A stretch of DNA of 21,288 bases from the NCBI GenBank assembly GCA_004524515.1, contig SDNV01000040.1, positions 1-21,288 on the forward strand, written 5' to 3'. The notes under the pieces were generated by a model, which worked only from the letters and a program-made list of their open reading frames with translations, was not told where the DNA came from and searched no databases. Below are positions 14,319 through 21,288 of the stretch, piece after piece. The DNA comes from Promethearchaeota archaeon (GTDB lineage Archaea; Asgardarchaeota; Lokiarchaeia; Sigynarchaeales; SOKP01). Position 1 is the first letter of the stretch. Each line of letters opens with the position of its first letter. Made by a program: the position numbers and the translations under genes.

Positions 14319-16999
14319 TTTTTCTTTATTGTTTTAATTATTCCATTATACCCATTTAAATAAACCATTTGATTGTCTTGAAATAGCTTAGTTGCCTTTG
14401 TTACATTAGTAACTGCTGGTATGCCATATTCTCGAGACACCACTGCACCGTGAGACAATATTCCTCCCGTTTCTGTTATCAAACCCCCAATCTTGGAAAA
14501 TACGGGCGTCCACCCTGGATCGGTGCGTGGAACAATCAAAATTTCACCAGATTGAATAGTAGAAATTTGAGCGATATTAGTTATTATGTGCACTGGTCCA
14601 GTTATAATCCCATAACTAGCGGGAATTCCTTTGTAGATTTCACTATCTTTATTATATTGCCGAACATCATCAAATTCCTTTGAACCAATTAGAAATTTTG
14701 GAGGTAGAGAATCTTCATATTTTTTAAAATTATTAATTCTCTTCTTTATTTTCTTTTTCAATTCTAAATTTCTATTTTTATCAGAAATCAATTCTTTTAT
14801 TTCCTCTAGAAATAAGAAAAAAATATTATTTTTTTCATCTAGAATACCCTCATCCTTAAAAATTTGACCTAACTCAAGATAGAGCATCCTAATCCGTGAA
14901 ATCCAAGAATCAAGGTTAAATCGCTGATTTTCTCTGAAAATAATATACTTGCGACTATTTTTTAAAATTGTGGACAATAAGAGCCATTTTAAAAACCCTA
15001 AACTTTGGTTTCTTATTTTTGTCTCAACATATCGTTCAACTTTCTCCCTTGTTTTTGCTTGCTCTTCCTTTATATTTTTGTTAATGGTGAAATTTCCAGT
15101 TAATAACGATTTAATTATAGCAAAGATTAATCTTGGTTCTTCATGCCACCTAGGATAATAAGGTTCACGAGTAAATCCTCTATCTCCGTATTCATCGAGA
15201 AAGTTCTTGAATTTTATCAAAAATAGTTTTGCATCTTGTGATTGATCTCGTTTTAATATATCAAAAAGCTGGTTTATATCATTTTTTAAAAATATATCTT
15301 TTAAATGATCAGATCGGTTGATTAAAAACGCTAGTTGGTGGATATGATCATTAGTTTCCGTTAATTTATGTTTTAAACCTGAAATTAAAATAGGAAATAA
15401 TTTTTGAGTAAGCTTTGTCCCTAAAAACCTATTTAATAGATATTGAGTTAACAAATTCATTCCAATATTATGAATGGGAATTCCGTATCTCACTAAACGG
15501 AAATGCGATACCATTACTTCATTTAATTCTTTAGATAATTTATAAAAGATGAGTTTGTCGGGATTTTTTTTAACTGCAGCTAATTTGGCATCGAATTCTT
15601 TACAGAAAGGAATAAATACATTTTGTGTCCATTTTTCATAGACTTCTGCCGTTCTTGACATTGCTCCATTAGGATCATAAAACTTGATTCGGATTTGGGC
15701 AAAAATATAATTTTTCAAGTGAAAGGGGAGATTTTTTATTGTACTTTTCCCATATTGACCGAAACCATTCGGAAAATAATTCAATACATCTTGATTTCGC
15801 ATAAATGGTGGGATTTCATATTCAACCTTTTTTTTTAACACGTTTAAGTTAAAATAAACGTGACCTTTGAAAAGCTTTAATAATTGGGCGTCTATTTCTT
15901 TGTAGCCCATAATACTATTCAATTCCATATTCACTACTTTTGTTAGCTGTGTTCCTAGTAATTCAAAAAAAAGAGGAGTTGTATTATCATTCCAGTAATC
16001 ATCCGAATAGCCTCTACTCCATAAAACTTGTTTGGCATCTGGACTAATATTGAAAGTGGTAATAGGGCGGCTTTGAAGGATATGAATTATATTTTCATAA
16101 TCAATCGCCCACTCTATGTCTTGGGGATAATTTTTTAAAATATCTTCGATTTTTATGCCTAAATTGGCTAATTGGTAAAGCTCTTTATTTGAAAGAGAAC
16201 TTGCTTCAATTATATCTTCTGGTGAATGAAGACACTCTACTCCTATATCTCTTTTAGGACGTACTGTGAATAACTTGTTACCTATCCTTTTAGTTTGGAT
16301 TTTAATTTTATTTTCCTTTCCTCGATGAAGTACATATTCATCAGGAGTCACAATACCAGAAACAATTGATTCTCCTAATCCAAAATTAGATTCAACTATA
16401 ATTTCATATTTATCTGAATTAAGTGGATTACAAGTAAATAATACCCCTGAGCTTTTAGCATTGACCATTTTTTGGATGATTATAGCTAAATTGATGTTTC
16501 TATAGCTTATATTATTATTTTTTCGATAAAGAATAGCTCGCTCGTTCCATAATGAAGCATAACATTTCTTTATATGGAAAAGAACTTCTCCTAACCCAAT
16601 CACGTTTAAAAAAGTATCATATTGTCCAGCAAAGGAAGCTTGCATTAAGTCTTCTAAATTTCCTGAGGATCTAATAGCTACAGGATGAGTATCAAATAAA
16701 AAGGAATAAGAATTTAGTTGATCCAAAATTTCTTCTGGAATCGTTCCTTTCTCTATAGCGTCTCTTATTATTTTTGATTCTTTATTAATTAAGCTCTCAT
16801 CTTTAATTTTTAATTCAAAATCGGAAATAAGATCAGATAAATGATTTTTTTTTATAAAGCTGTTATATGCATTTGACTTTAGAACGATCCCACCAGGTAC
16901 ATTTATACCATTTTGTTTTAATTTAATCAAATTTGATGCTTTATTTCCTACATCAAATGATTCTACCTTTTCTGAACTAAATAAATCGACAACAAACAT
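14315..16999 (-). CDS. Rifampicin-phosphotransferase/PEP-synthase-like dikinase
   Basis: The 894-residue protein has the layout of rifampicin phosphotransferases. An N-terminal PEP/pyruvate-binding ATP-grasp domain spans about 1-320: GNKASNLIKLKQNGINVPGG, PVAIRSSGNLEDLMQASFAG with R110, and ESNFGLGESIVSGIVTPDEY, ending in ILQSRPIT. A long middle domain opens with LWSRGYSDDYWNDNTTPLFF. The C-terminal swivelling domain shows IVPRTDPGWTPVF and GGILSHGAVVSREYGIPAVT, with H850 as the phospho-carrier. Known relatives transfer the ATP beta-phosphate to pyruvate, rifamycins or phenols. True PEP synthase lacks a middle domain of this size and has a PEP/pyruvate barrel after the His domain; none is present here. 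Substrate is unknown. It is coupled to the CrtC-like gene. Confidence 0.85.
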   Translation of the reverse strand: MFVVDLFSSEKVESFDVGNKASNLIKLKQNGINVPGGIVLKSNAYNSFIKKNHLSDLISDFELKIKDESLINKESKIIRDAIEKGTIPEEILDQLNSYSFLFDTHPVAIRSSGNLEDLMQASFAGQYDTFLNVIGLGEVLFHIKKCYASLWNERAILYRKNNNISYRNINLAIIIQKMVNAKSSGVLFTCNPLNSDKYEIIVESNFGLGESIVSGIVTPDEYVLHRGKENKIKIQTKRIGNKLFTVRPKRDIGVECLHSPEDIIEASSLSNKELYQLANLGIKIEDILKNYPQDIEWAIDYENIIHILQSRPITTFNISPDAKQVLWSRGYSDDYWNDNTTPLFFELLGTQLTKVVNMELNSIMGYKEIDAQLLKLFKGHVYFNLNVLKKKVEYEIPPFMRNQDVLNYFPNGFGQYGKSTIKNLPFHLKNYIFAQIRIKFYDPNGAMSRTAEVYEKWTQNVFIPFCKEFDAKLAAVKKNPDKLIFYKLSKELNEVMVSHFRLVRYGIPIHNIGMNLLTQYLLNRFLGTKLTQKLFPILISGLKHKLTETNDHIHQLAFLINRSDHLKDIFLKNDINQLFDILKRDQSQDAKLFLIKFKNFLDEYGDRGFTREPYYPRWHEEPRLIFAIIKSLLTGNFTINKNIKEEQAKTREKVERYVETKIRNQSLGFLKWLLLSTILKNSRKYIIFRENQRFNLDSWISRIRMLYLELGQIFKDEGILDEKNNIFFLFLEEIKELISDKNRNLELKKKIKKRINNFKKYEDSLPPKFLIGSKEFDDVRQYNKDSEIYKGIPASYGIITGPVHIITNIAQISTIQSGEILIVPRTDPGWTPVFSKIGGLITETGGILSHGAVVSREYGIPAVTNVTKATKLFQDNQMVYLNGYNGIIKTIKKK

Positions 17000-17303
17000 A
17001 TTTATCTAGATAAATCTGTCCTAAATTTAAATTATTAGAAATCTCTTCGGTTTAAAATTTTAACATTTGTTTTATTCCATCCCGTATTTATCATTATCTT
17101 GAATTTCTTGGAATTTGTTGTTTCTTGATTGTTGATTAAACGCGTTATGTTTAATGTTGAGAGAAATTCCAATCTCGATTAGGCTTTTGATTAATTTTCA
17201 ATAATTTTTGTTCATTAATCTTTGACCATAATCGAAAATTTAATTTGGAAAGATTAACTATAGACATTGTTACTTAAGAAAATATGTAAAAGTGATTTAC
17301 AAT
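17000..17303. other. AT-rich spacer of 304 bases between the divergent dikinase-like and L37Ae genes
   Basis: No convincing coding frame, tRNA or sRNA motif is visible. It must hold the promoters of both directions. A nine-base inverted repeat (TTGGAATTT at 17108-17116, AAATTCCAA at 17164-17172) lies near the middle, but this could be chance in AT-rich sequence. Confidence 0.6.
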
Positions 17304-17597
17304 ATGGCCCGTATGAAAAAAAGTGGAATAAGCGCTCGTTTTGGACCAAGATATGGAGCCAATGTTAGAAAGAAATGGCGTTTGGTAATGCAAAATCAAA
17401 AAAATGGGATTAACAAATGCCCCAAATGCCAAACCAAAGGCTCTACAAGAAGGATTTCTACTGGGGTGTGGCATTGTCGTAAATGCGGAGCTAAATTTAC
17501 AGGTGGTGCTTACTCAATACAAACTCCTCGTGGAACGGAATCTTTCAGAATTTCAAAACAGAAACAACGAGAATTGGAAGTATTGGAAGAGAAATGA
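17304..17597 (+). CDS. rpl37ae: Large-subunit ribosomal protein L37Ae (eL43)
   Basis: This zinc-ribbon protein is part of the 50S subunit. From the ATG at 17304 it reads MARMKKSGISARFGPRYGAN, the family start. The zinc ribbon follows as CPKC...CRKC, with STGVWHCRKCGAKFTGGAY matching the conserved STGIWxCRKCGYKFAGGAY pattern. An in-frame GTG at 17292 would add four residues and is less likely. The basic tail after GGAY is longer than in short homologues. The stop overlaps the pcc1 start (ATGA). Confidence 0.95.
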   Translation: MARMKKSGISARFGPRYGANVRKKWRLVMQNQKNGINKCPKCQTKGSTRRISTGVWHCRKCGAKFTGGAYSIQTPRGTESFRISKQKQRELEVLEEK

Positions 17598-17863
17598 GAA
17601 GAGGGAGTTCTTTTTATATTAAATCCAATGTAGAATTAATCTTTAGTGACTCTAAACTTTCAAAGTTTGCTTATGAATCGTTTCTGCCAGAGTTGAGTTC
17701 AAAAAGAAGTGATCGTTCTGTTATCCATATGAGATTAAACGATGAATCCTTAGTATTTAATATTGAAAGTCGTGATATCACCGCTTATAGAGCATCAATA
17801 AATGAGATCATTAATTTAGGAAAAATTATTGATGACTCCATTGAGATTCATGACTCAATGTAA
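17594..17863 (+). CDS. pcc1: KEOPS complex subunit Pcc1
   Basis: Pcc1 is the dimerising subunit of KEOPS, which makes the t6A base at position 37 of ANN-decoding tRNAs. The 89-residue protein has the family's alpha-beta layout. The signature segment LVFNIESRDITAYRASINEIINL (about 53-75) matches the usual L-x-I-x-A-x-D-x-x-A-x-RAS-x-N pattern. Start ATG overlaps the L37Ae stop by four bases. RpoP, commonly between L37Ae and Pcc1 in archaea, is absent here. Confidence 0.9.
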   Translation: MRRGSSFYIKSNVELIFSDSKLSKFAYESFLPELSSKRSDRSVIHMRLNDESLVFNIESRDITAYRASINEIINLGKIIDDSIEIHDSM

Positions 17864-17927
17864 ATTAGTAAATTTCTTAATTCAAAATTCATTCTAATCA
17901 TTAAAAAAGTAAAAAAGTGCATTAAAT

Positions 17928-18284
17928 ATGTCGATAAATTTTGATCAATTAGATGAAGCAACTAAGAAAAAAATACAAGATCTCAATACACTTAGTCAAA
18001 ATCTTGAGTTTTTAACCCAACAACGGATTCAAATTGATAATTCTATGAGGGAAGCAGAATTAGCTATAGAAGAGTTGGAAAAAACTCCAGAAGATACCTT
18101 AGTTTATAAAAGTATTGGAGGGATCATGGTGAAAAGCGAAAGAAATCGTCTTCTTGATGAAAAAAAATCATTGAAGAAAACATTAGAAATGAGATCTAAA
18201 ACCATCATTCAAAAAATCGATCGTACCAAAACTACAATTGAAACCATGCAAAAATCACTTCAAAATGATCTTCAGCTTACTTAA
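17928..18284 (+). CDS. pfdB: Prefoldin subunit beta
   Basis: Prefoldin is a jellyfish-shaped holdase that passes nascent proteins (in eukaryotes actin and tubulin) to the thermosome/CCT chaperonin. The 118-residue product is two long coiled-coil helices joined by a hairpin: LDEATKKKIQDLNTLSQNLE, then TLVYKSIGGIMVKSERNRLL (beta hairpin, equivalent to VYRxVGxxxV), then the second helix KSLKKTLEMRSKTIIQKIDR. It follows pcc1 by 64 bases, the conserved order. A chaperone for actin-like proteins fits a genome with profilin, but this is general family knowledge. Confidence 0.95.
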   Translation: MSINFDQLDEATKKKIQDLNTLSQNLEFLTQQRIQIDNSMREAELAIEELEKTPEDTLVYKSIGGIMVKSERNRLLDEKKSLKKTLEMRSKTIIQKIDRTKTTIETMQKSLQNDLQLT

Positions 18285-18303
18285 ACTACTTTAAGATTAA
18301 TTT

Positions 18304-19299
18304 ATGCTCACCTCTAAATTTGAAAATATCCTATCGTTTATTCAGAATAAAAAAGTCTTAGTTCTCACTCACCATTTAGTTGATGTCGATGCTTTAGCCT
18401 CTATGATTTGTTTTAAATTTTTAATGAAAGAACTAAAGCATGATAGAGTATATTTTCATTGTTCTACCCTTACTAAATCAACAAAAGAGTTTTTCTCCCT
18501 TTTTTCAGAACAATTTGGTCCTTTTGATATCAAAGATAATTTAGGAAATCTTTCAGAATTCGATGTCTTAATTGTATTAGATACAAATAATTTAAATCAT
18601 CTAATTGTACCTGATATCAAGGAGAGTAGCTTATTAATGAAACCTATCATCTTTATTGATCACCATCCAACGACCATTTCAACTAAAAACAATTACAATT
18701 TATTGAGTATTATTGATGATAAGTATAATTCAACATCAGAAATAGTATATGAACTGATCACGCATTATATTGTTGAAATTCCACTTCCCTATTTATATCT
18801 TATAGCAGCTGGAATAATTACTGATACAGGTTTTTTTAAACATGCAAATAAGAGGGTTTTTCGAAGTTTAGCTAGATTACTTGAAAAAGAAGGAAATTAT
18901 CAGGAAATTGTAAATTTATTAGACCATAATAAGGATATATCAGAAAAGATTGCTCAAATAAAGGGAGTACAGAGGGTAAAACTATACCGCATGCAAGATA
19001 AATTAGTTGGAATAAGCCACGTAAGTAATTTTAGGGCAAAAGTTGCTGTAAATTTATTAAACTTAGGATTTGATGTTGCTATTGTGTATTCTAAGGTAAA
19101 AAAAGGTAACTTTATAACAGCAAGAGCAAAGAAATATGTCTGTTTGGAGACGGGGTTAAACCTAAATGAGTTATTAGAAAAAATTAGTAATGGAAGAGGG
19201 GGAGGTCATGATGGAGCTGCAAGCGTGTTTATCGAAAAAAATTTAGAGGATAAAATTGCTGAACTATTAGCATTGATCCAAGAAATTTTAATTAAATGA
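18304..19299 (+). CDS. DHH-family phosphoesterase (NrnA/RecJ-like)
   Basis: DHH enzymes hydrolyse phosphodiester or phosphoanhydride bonds using Mn2+: oligoribonucleases, pAp phosphatases and RecJ-like nucleases. The 331-residue protein carries motif I as HHLVDVDALAS (H24, D27, D29) and motif II D93 in VLDTNN. Motif III is the naming DHH in FIDHHPTT (119-121). A C-terminal DHHA1 domain carries GGGHDGAAS near residue 300. A typical NrnA has both domains and a length of 310-340. It is 19 bases after pfdB; in archaea such a gene is often found right after prefoldin beta. The substrate is not known. Confidence 0.92.
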   Translation: MLTSKFENILSFIQNKKVLVLTHHLVDVDALASMICFKFLMKELKHDRVYFHCSTLTKSTKEFFSLFSEQFGPFDIKDNLGNLSEFDVLIVLDTNNLNHLIVPDIKESSLLMKPIIFIDHHPTTISTKNNYNLLSIIDDKYNSTSEIVYELITHYIVEIPLPYLYLIAAGIITDTGFFKHANKRVFRSLARLLEKEGNYQEIVNLLDHNKDISEKIAQIKGVQRVKLYRMQDKLVGISHVSNFRAKVAVNLLNLGFDVAIVYSKVKKGNFITARAKKYVCLETGLNLNELLEKISNGRGGGHDGAASVFIEKNLEDKIAELLALIQEILIK

Positions 19300-19325
19300 A
19301 GTAAATAATAAAACAAGATATTATA

Positions 19326-20168
19326 ATGAGTTTAATAAGATTCCACGACTTTTCTTTCAGGTATAAAGGAAATGAAAATTACGCTCTAAAGGACGTTAAT
19401 CTAGAAATTGAATCTGGTAAATTCATATTATTAGCTGGAGAAACAGGATCTGGGAAAACTACTCTTATAAGATGTTTAAATGGGTTAATACCTCAATTTT
19501 ATCCGGGCTATTACAAGGGAAATGTGGAAATAGGAGAAAAAAGGACAGATTCGACACCAATAGCAAATCTTTCCACGGAAGTTGGCATAGTTTTCCAAAA
19601 CCCTGAAAATCAATTAATAGCTATGGACGTCGAACACGAAATTGCTTTTGGGTTGGAAAATTTGGCTATTTCTGCCGAAATTATTAAAGCACGCATAAAG
19701 GAAGTCGTAAAACTGACTGAGATCGAGGACTTATTAGATAAAGCACCATTTGAATTAAGTGGTGGTGAACAACAGAGAGTCGCTATTGCTTCTATTTTAG
19801 TATTAAACCCAAAGATAATCATCTTAGATGAACCCACCGCAAGTTTAGATCCATTATACGCTCAAAAGATCATAAATCTATTGAAAAGGATTCAAAATGA
19901 AAAAAATATAACAATTATAATTAGTGAACATAGACTAGATTTAGTTCTTCCTTTTGTAGACCAAATTATATTAATCAAGGAGGGGCAAATCAAATTCCAC
20001 GGCGAAAGAGATGAAGTAATGCGAAGTGAATATTTCAAGAATACGAATATAAATAAACCTTTCATCTATTCATTTTTTAATAATTTAAATCTAAAAAGAT
20101 TTGAAACACCAGTCACTATTGAGCAAGCATTGAATATAATTAAAAATTTGAGTGAAAATAAGGCTTGA
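19326..20168 (+). CDS. ecfA1: ECF transporter ATPase EcfA1-like
   Basis: This is one of two ATPases that power energy-coupling-factor uptake of vitamins or metals. The 280-residue protein has Walker A GETGSGKTTL (about 39-48), Q-loop QNPENQ, signature LSGGEQQRV, Walker B IIILDEPTASLDP and the switch histidine in SEHRLD. The C-terminal extension after the ABC core is typical of EcfA. It lies 26 bases downstream of the DHH gene and ends in TTGA, which overlaps the next start. Confidence 0.92.
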   Translation: MSLIRFHDFSFRYKGNENYALKDVNLEIESGKFILLAGETGSGKTTLIRCLNGLIPQFYPGYYKGNVEIGEKRTDSTPIANLSTEVGIVFQNPENQLIAMDVEHEIAFGLENLAISAEIIKARIKEVVKLTEIEDLLDKAPFELSGGEQQRVAIASILVLNPKIIILDEPTASLDPLYAQKIINLLKRIQNEKNITIIISEHRLDLVLPFVDQIILIKEGQIKFHGERDEVMRSEYFKNTNINKPFIYSFFNNLNLKRFETPVTIEQALNIIKNLSENKA

Positions 20169-21007
20169 TTCGGCTTGAGAATGTTAATTATGAATATCCC
20201 AATGGAACAATCGCGTTAAGAAATATTAATTTAAGAATTAAAAAAGGAGAATTTCTAGCCATAATGGGACAAAATGGGGCGGGAAAAACAACATTAATAA
20301 GATTATTAAATGGATTATTACGTCCTACTCATGGAACGATACATTTTAAAGGCCAAGATATTAGTGACCAAACAATTGCATCCTTGTCAAAAAAGGTGGG
20401 AATTATTTTTCAGAATCCACTGCATCAACTGTTTTCTAACACAGTGGAGGATGAACTTAGGTTTTCTTTAAAAAGCATGGGTTTAAGTAAAGAAGAAATT
20501 GAAGATAAAATATTAAAAACAATGATTAAATACGATCTTGAAAAATATAAAAATCGTTCACCACTAAATCTATCGGGAGGAGAAGCTAAGAAGTTGGCAA
20601 TTGCTTCAATCATGTGTAGAGATCCAGAAGTTTTGGTTTTTGATGAACCCACACTCGGGCAAGATGCTAAAGAAATTAGTTTATTTATCGAGTTGCTCAA
20701 AACTGAAAGAGAGAAAAAGAAGACAATAATAATTGTCACTCATAACGTGGAATTTGCCTTTCATTTCATTCCTCGCATTATTTTTATGAGTAAAGGTAGA
20801 ATTTTAGCTGATGGTCCAAGCTCCCAATTATTAACAAATGGTTTTCTTGTAAATTCTGCTTCATTGATTTATCCTCAAATCCATAGTTTCAAATTAGGTT
20901 TAAAAAAGATTGGGTTAAATTTACCAGAGAACATTTTTAAAGATTCTGAACTCGCTGAGTATTTAACCAAATATATTAAAAATTATATGAATATTGAGAA
21001 GGCTTAA
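20165..21007 (+). CDS. ecfA2: ECF transporter ATPase EcfA2-like
   Basis: The second ATPase of the pair is also 280 residues. Walker A GQNGAGKTTL, Q-loop QNPLHQLF, signature LSGGEAKKLAI, Walker B VLVFDEPTLGQD and switch THNVEF are all present. GQD at the D-loop position is usual for EcfA2-type subunits. Start is TTG at 20165, overlapping the ecfA1 stop by four bases (TTGA); no ATG fits the conserved N-terminal strand. With its partner it should form the heterodimer that couples to EcfT. Confidence 0.92.
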   Translation: MIRLENVNYEYPNGTIALRNINLRIKKGEFLAIMGQNGAGKTTLIRLLNGLLRPTHGTIHFKGQDISDQTIASLSKKVGIIFQNPLHQLFSNTVEDELRFSLKSMGLSKEEIEDKILKTMIKYDLEKYKNRSPLNLSGGEAKKLAIASIMCRDPEVLVFDEPTLGQDAKEISLFIELLKTEREKKKTIIIVTHNVEFAFHFIPRIIFMSKGRILADGPSSQLLTNGFLVNSASLIYPQIHSFKLGLKKIGLNLPENIFKDSELAEYLTKYIKNYMNIEKA

Positions 21008-21008
21008 A

Positions 21009-21288
21009 ATGTCACTTCAGTTCTTAAATGCATTCAAATTTCTCAAGAAAAAAACAGTTATACATCGCCTGGATCCTCGCTCAAAATTATTATTTGCTAT
21101 AATTTATACGATCAGTGCATTATTATTCGTCGATATAATCCCATTAACAATTATATTTCTTACATTAATCCCAATCATAATAATTAGCAAGATGTTCACC
21201 AAGTGGTTTAAAAGCATAAGTGGCATGTCATTTCTATTTTTTATTATTATAATATTAAACACTTTGTTCATTTCTCTTGATTTTGGGA
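21009..21288 (+). CDS. ecfT: ECF transporter transmembrane protein EcfT (partial, 3' end beyond the window)
   Basis: EcfT is the membrane coupling protein that links the ATPases to a substrate-binding S component. The ATG at 21009 follows the ecfA2 stop by one base. About 93 residues are visible: an amphipathic start, HRLDPRSKLL (the family's conserved HRLDPRTK motif before the first membrane span), and three hydrophobic segments up to the window edge. The coupling-helix motifs lie further on. No S component is in the window, so the substrate cannot be named. Confidence 0.9.
   Translation, partial: MSLQFLNAFKFLKKKTVIHRLDPRSKLLFAIIYTISALLFVDIIPLTIIFLTLIPIIIISKMFTKWFKSISGMSFLFFIIIILNTLFISLDFG

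Noticed and set aside
17108..17172. Nine-base inverted repeat TTGGAATTT...AAATTCCAA as an operator or stem
   Set aside because: The arms are AT-rich and 47 bases apart, with no further pairing; chance is enough to explain it.
1..21288. CRISPR array, insertion sequence, rRNA gene or integrase
   Set aside because: No regularly spaced repeats, transposase-like or integrase-like frames, terminal repeats or rRNA segments were seen on either strand.

Overview
The window is low-GC archaeal DNA carrying a dense block of information-processing genes. Four things point to an Asgard archaeon: a profilin-like actin-regulator gene (8678-9049), archaeal-type SRP54, proteasome, exosome, KEOPS and aIF5A genes, archaeal-style tRNA introns with bulge-helix-bulge folds, and box-A (TATA) promoters. 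The lineage within Asgard cannot be fixed from this sequence alone.

Left part (1-5313). A minus-strand run srp54 -> divergent trmY-like gene -> dihydroorotase (cut by the left edge) has 8-base gaps and is probably one operon. Divergent from it, a plus-strand run holds aIF5A (no normal start codon where the family's N-terminus should begin), NAD kinase, and the rRNA-processing nuclease Nob1, which overlaps the kinase gene by 44 bases. Two minus-strand tRNA genes follow: tRNA-Lys(CTT) with a T-loop intron and tRNA-Ser(TGA) with a normal 37/38 intron.

Middle (5314-8517). Between two tRNA clusters lie a stand-alone JAMM/JAB-fold protein and an acyltransferase-3 membrane protein. Then come tRNA-Ser(GCT), with a second T-loop intron at the same site (59/60), and tRNA-Val(TAC), the only one with encoded CCA. 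A DUF2110-like gene converges on them.

Exosome superoperon (8678-19299). Profilin, proteasome alpha, SBDS, Rrp4, Rrp41 and Rrp42 run in one direction. The conserved archaeal order then continues with L37Ae, Pcc1 (KEOPS), prefoldin beta and a DHH phosphoesterase. The two halves are split by about 3.7 kb on the opposite strand: a rifampicin-phosphotransferase/PEP-synthase-like enzyme translationally coupled to a CrtC/AttH-like (DUF7064-type) protein. RpoP, often found between L37Ae and Pcc1, is not there.

Right end (19326-21288). Two ECF-type ATPases and the start of EcfT form an energy-coupling module for micronutrient uptake. No substrate-binding S component is visible.

The most interesting signals are: the profilin next to the proteasome/exosome genes; the AUA (or AUC) start of aIF5A; the paired, similar T-loop introns in two different tRNAs; the phosphotransferase plus CrtC-like module inserted in the superoperon; a TrmY homologue that has lost its SAM-site motif; and the JAMM protein with a His in place of the motif Ser.
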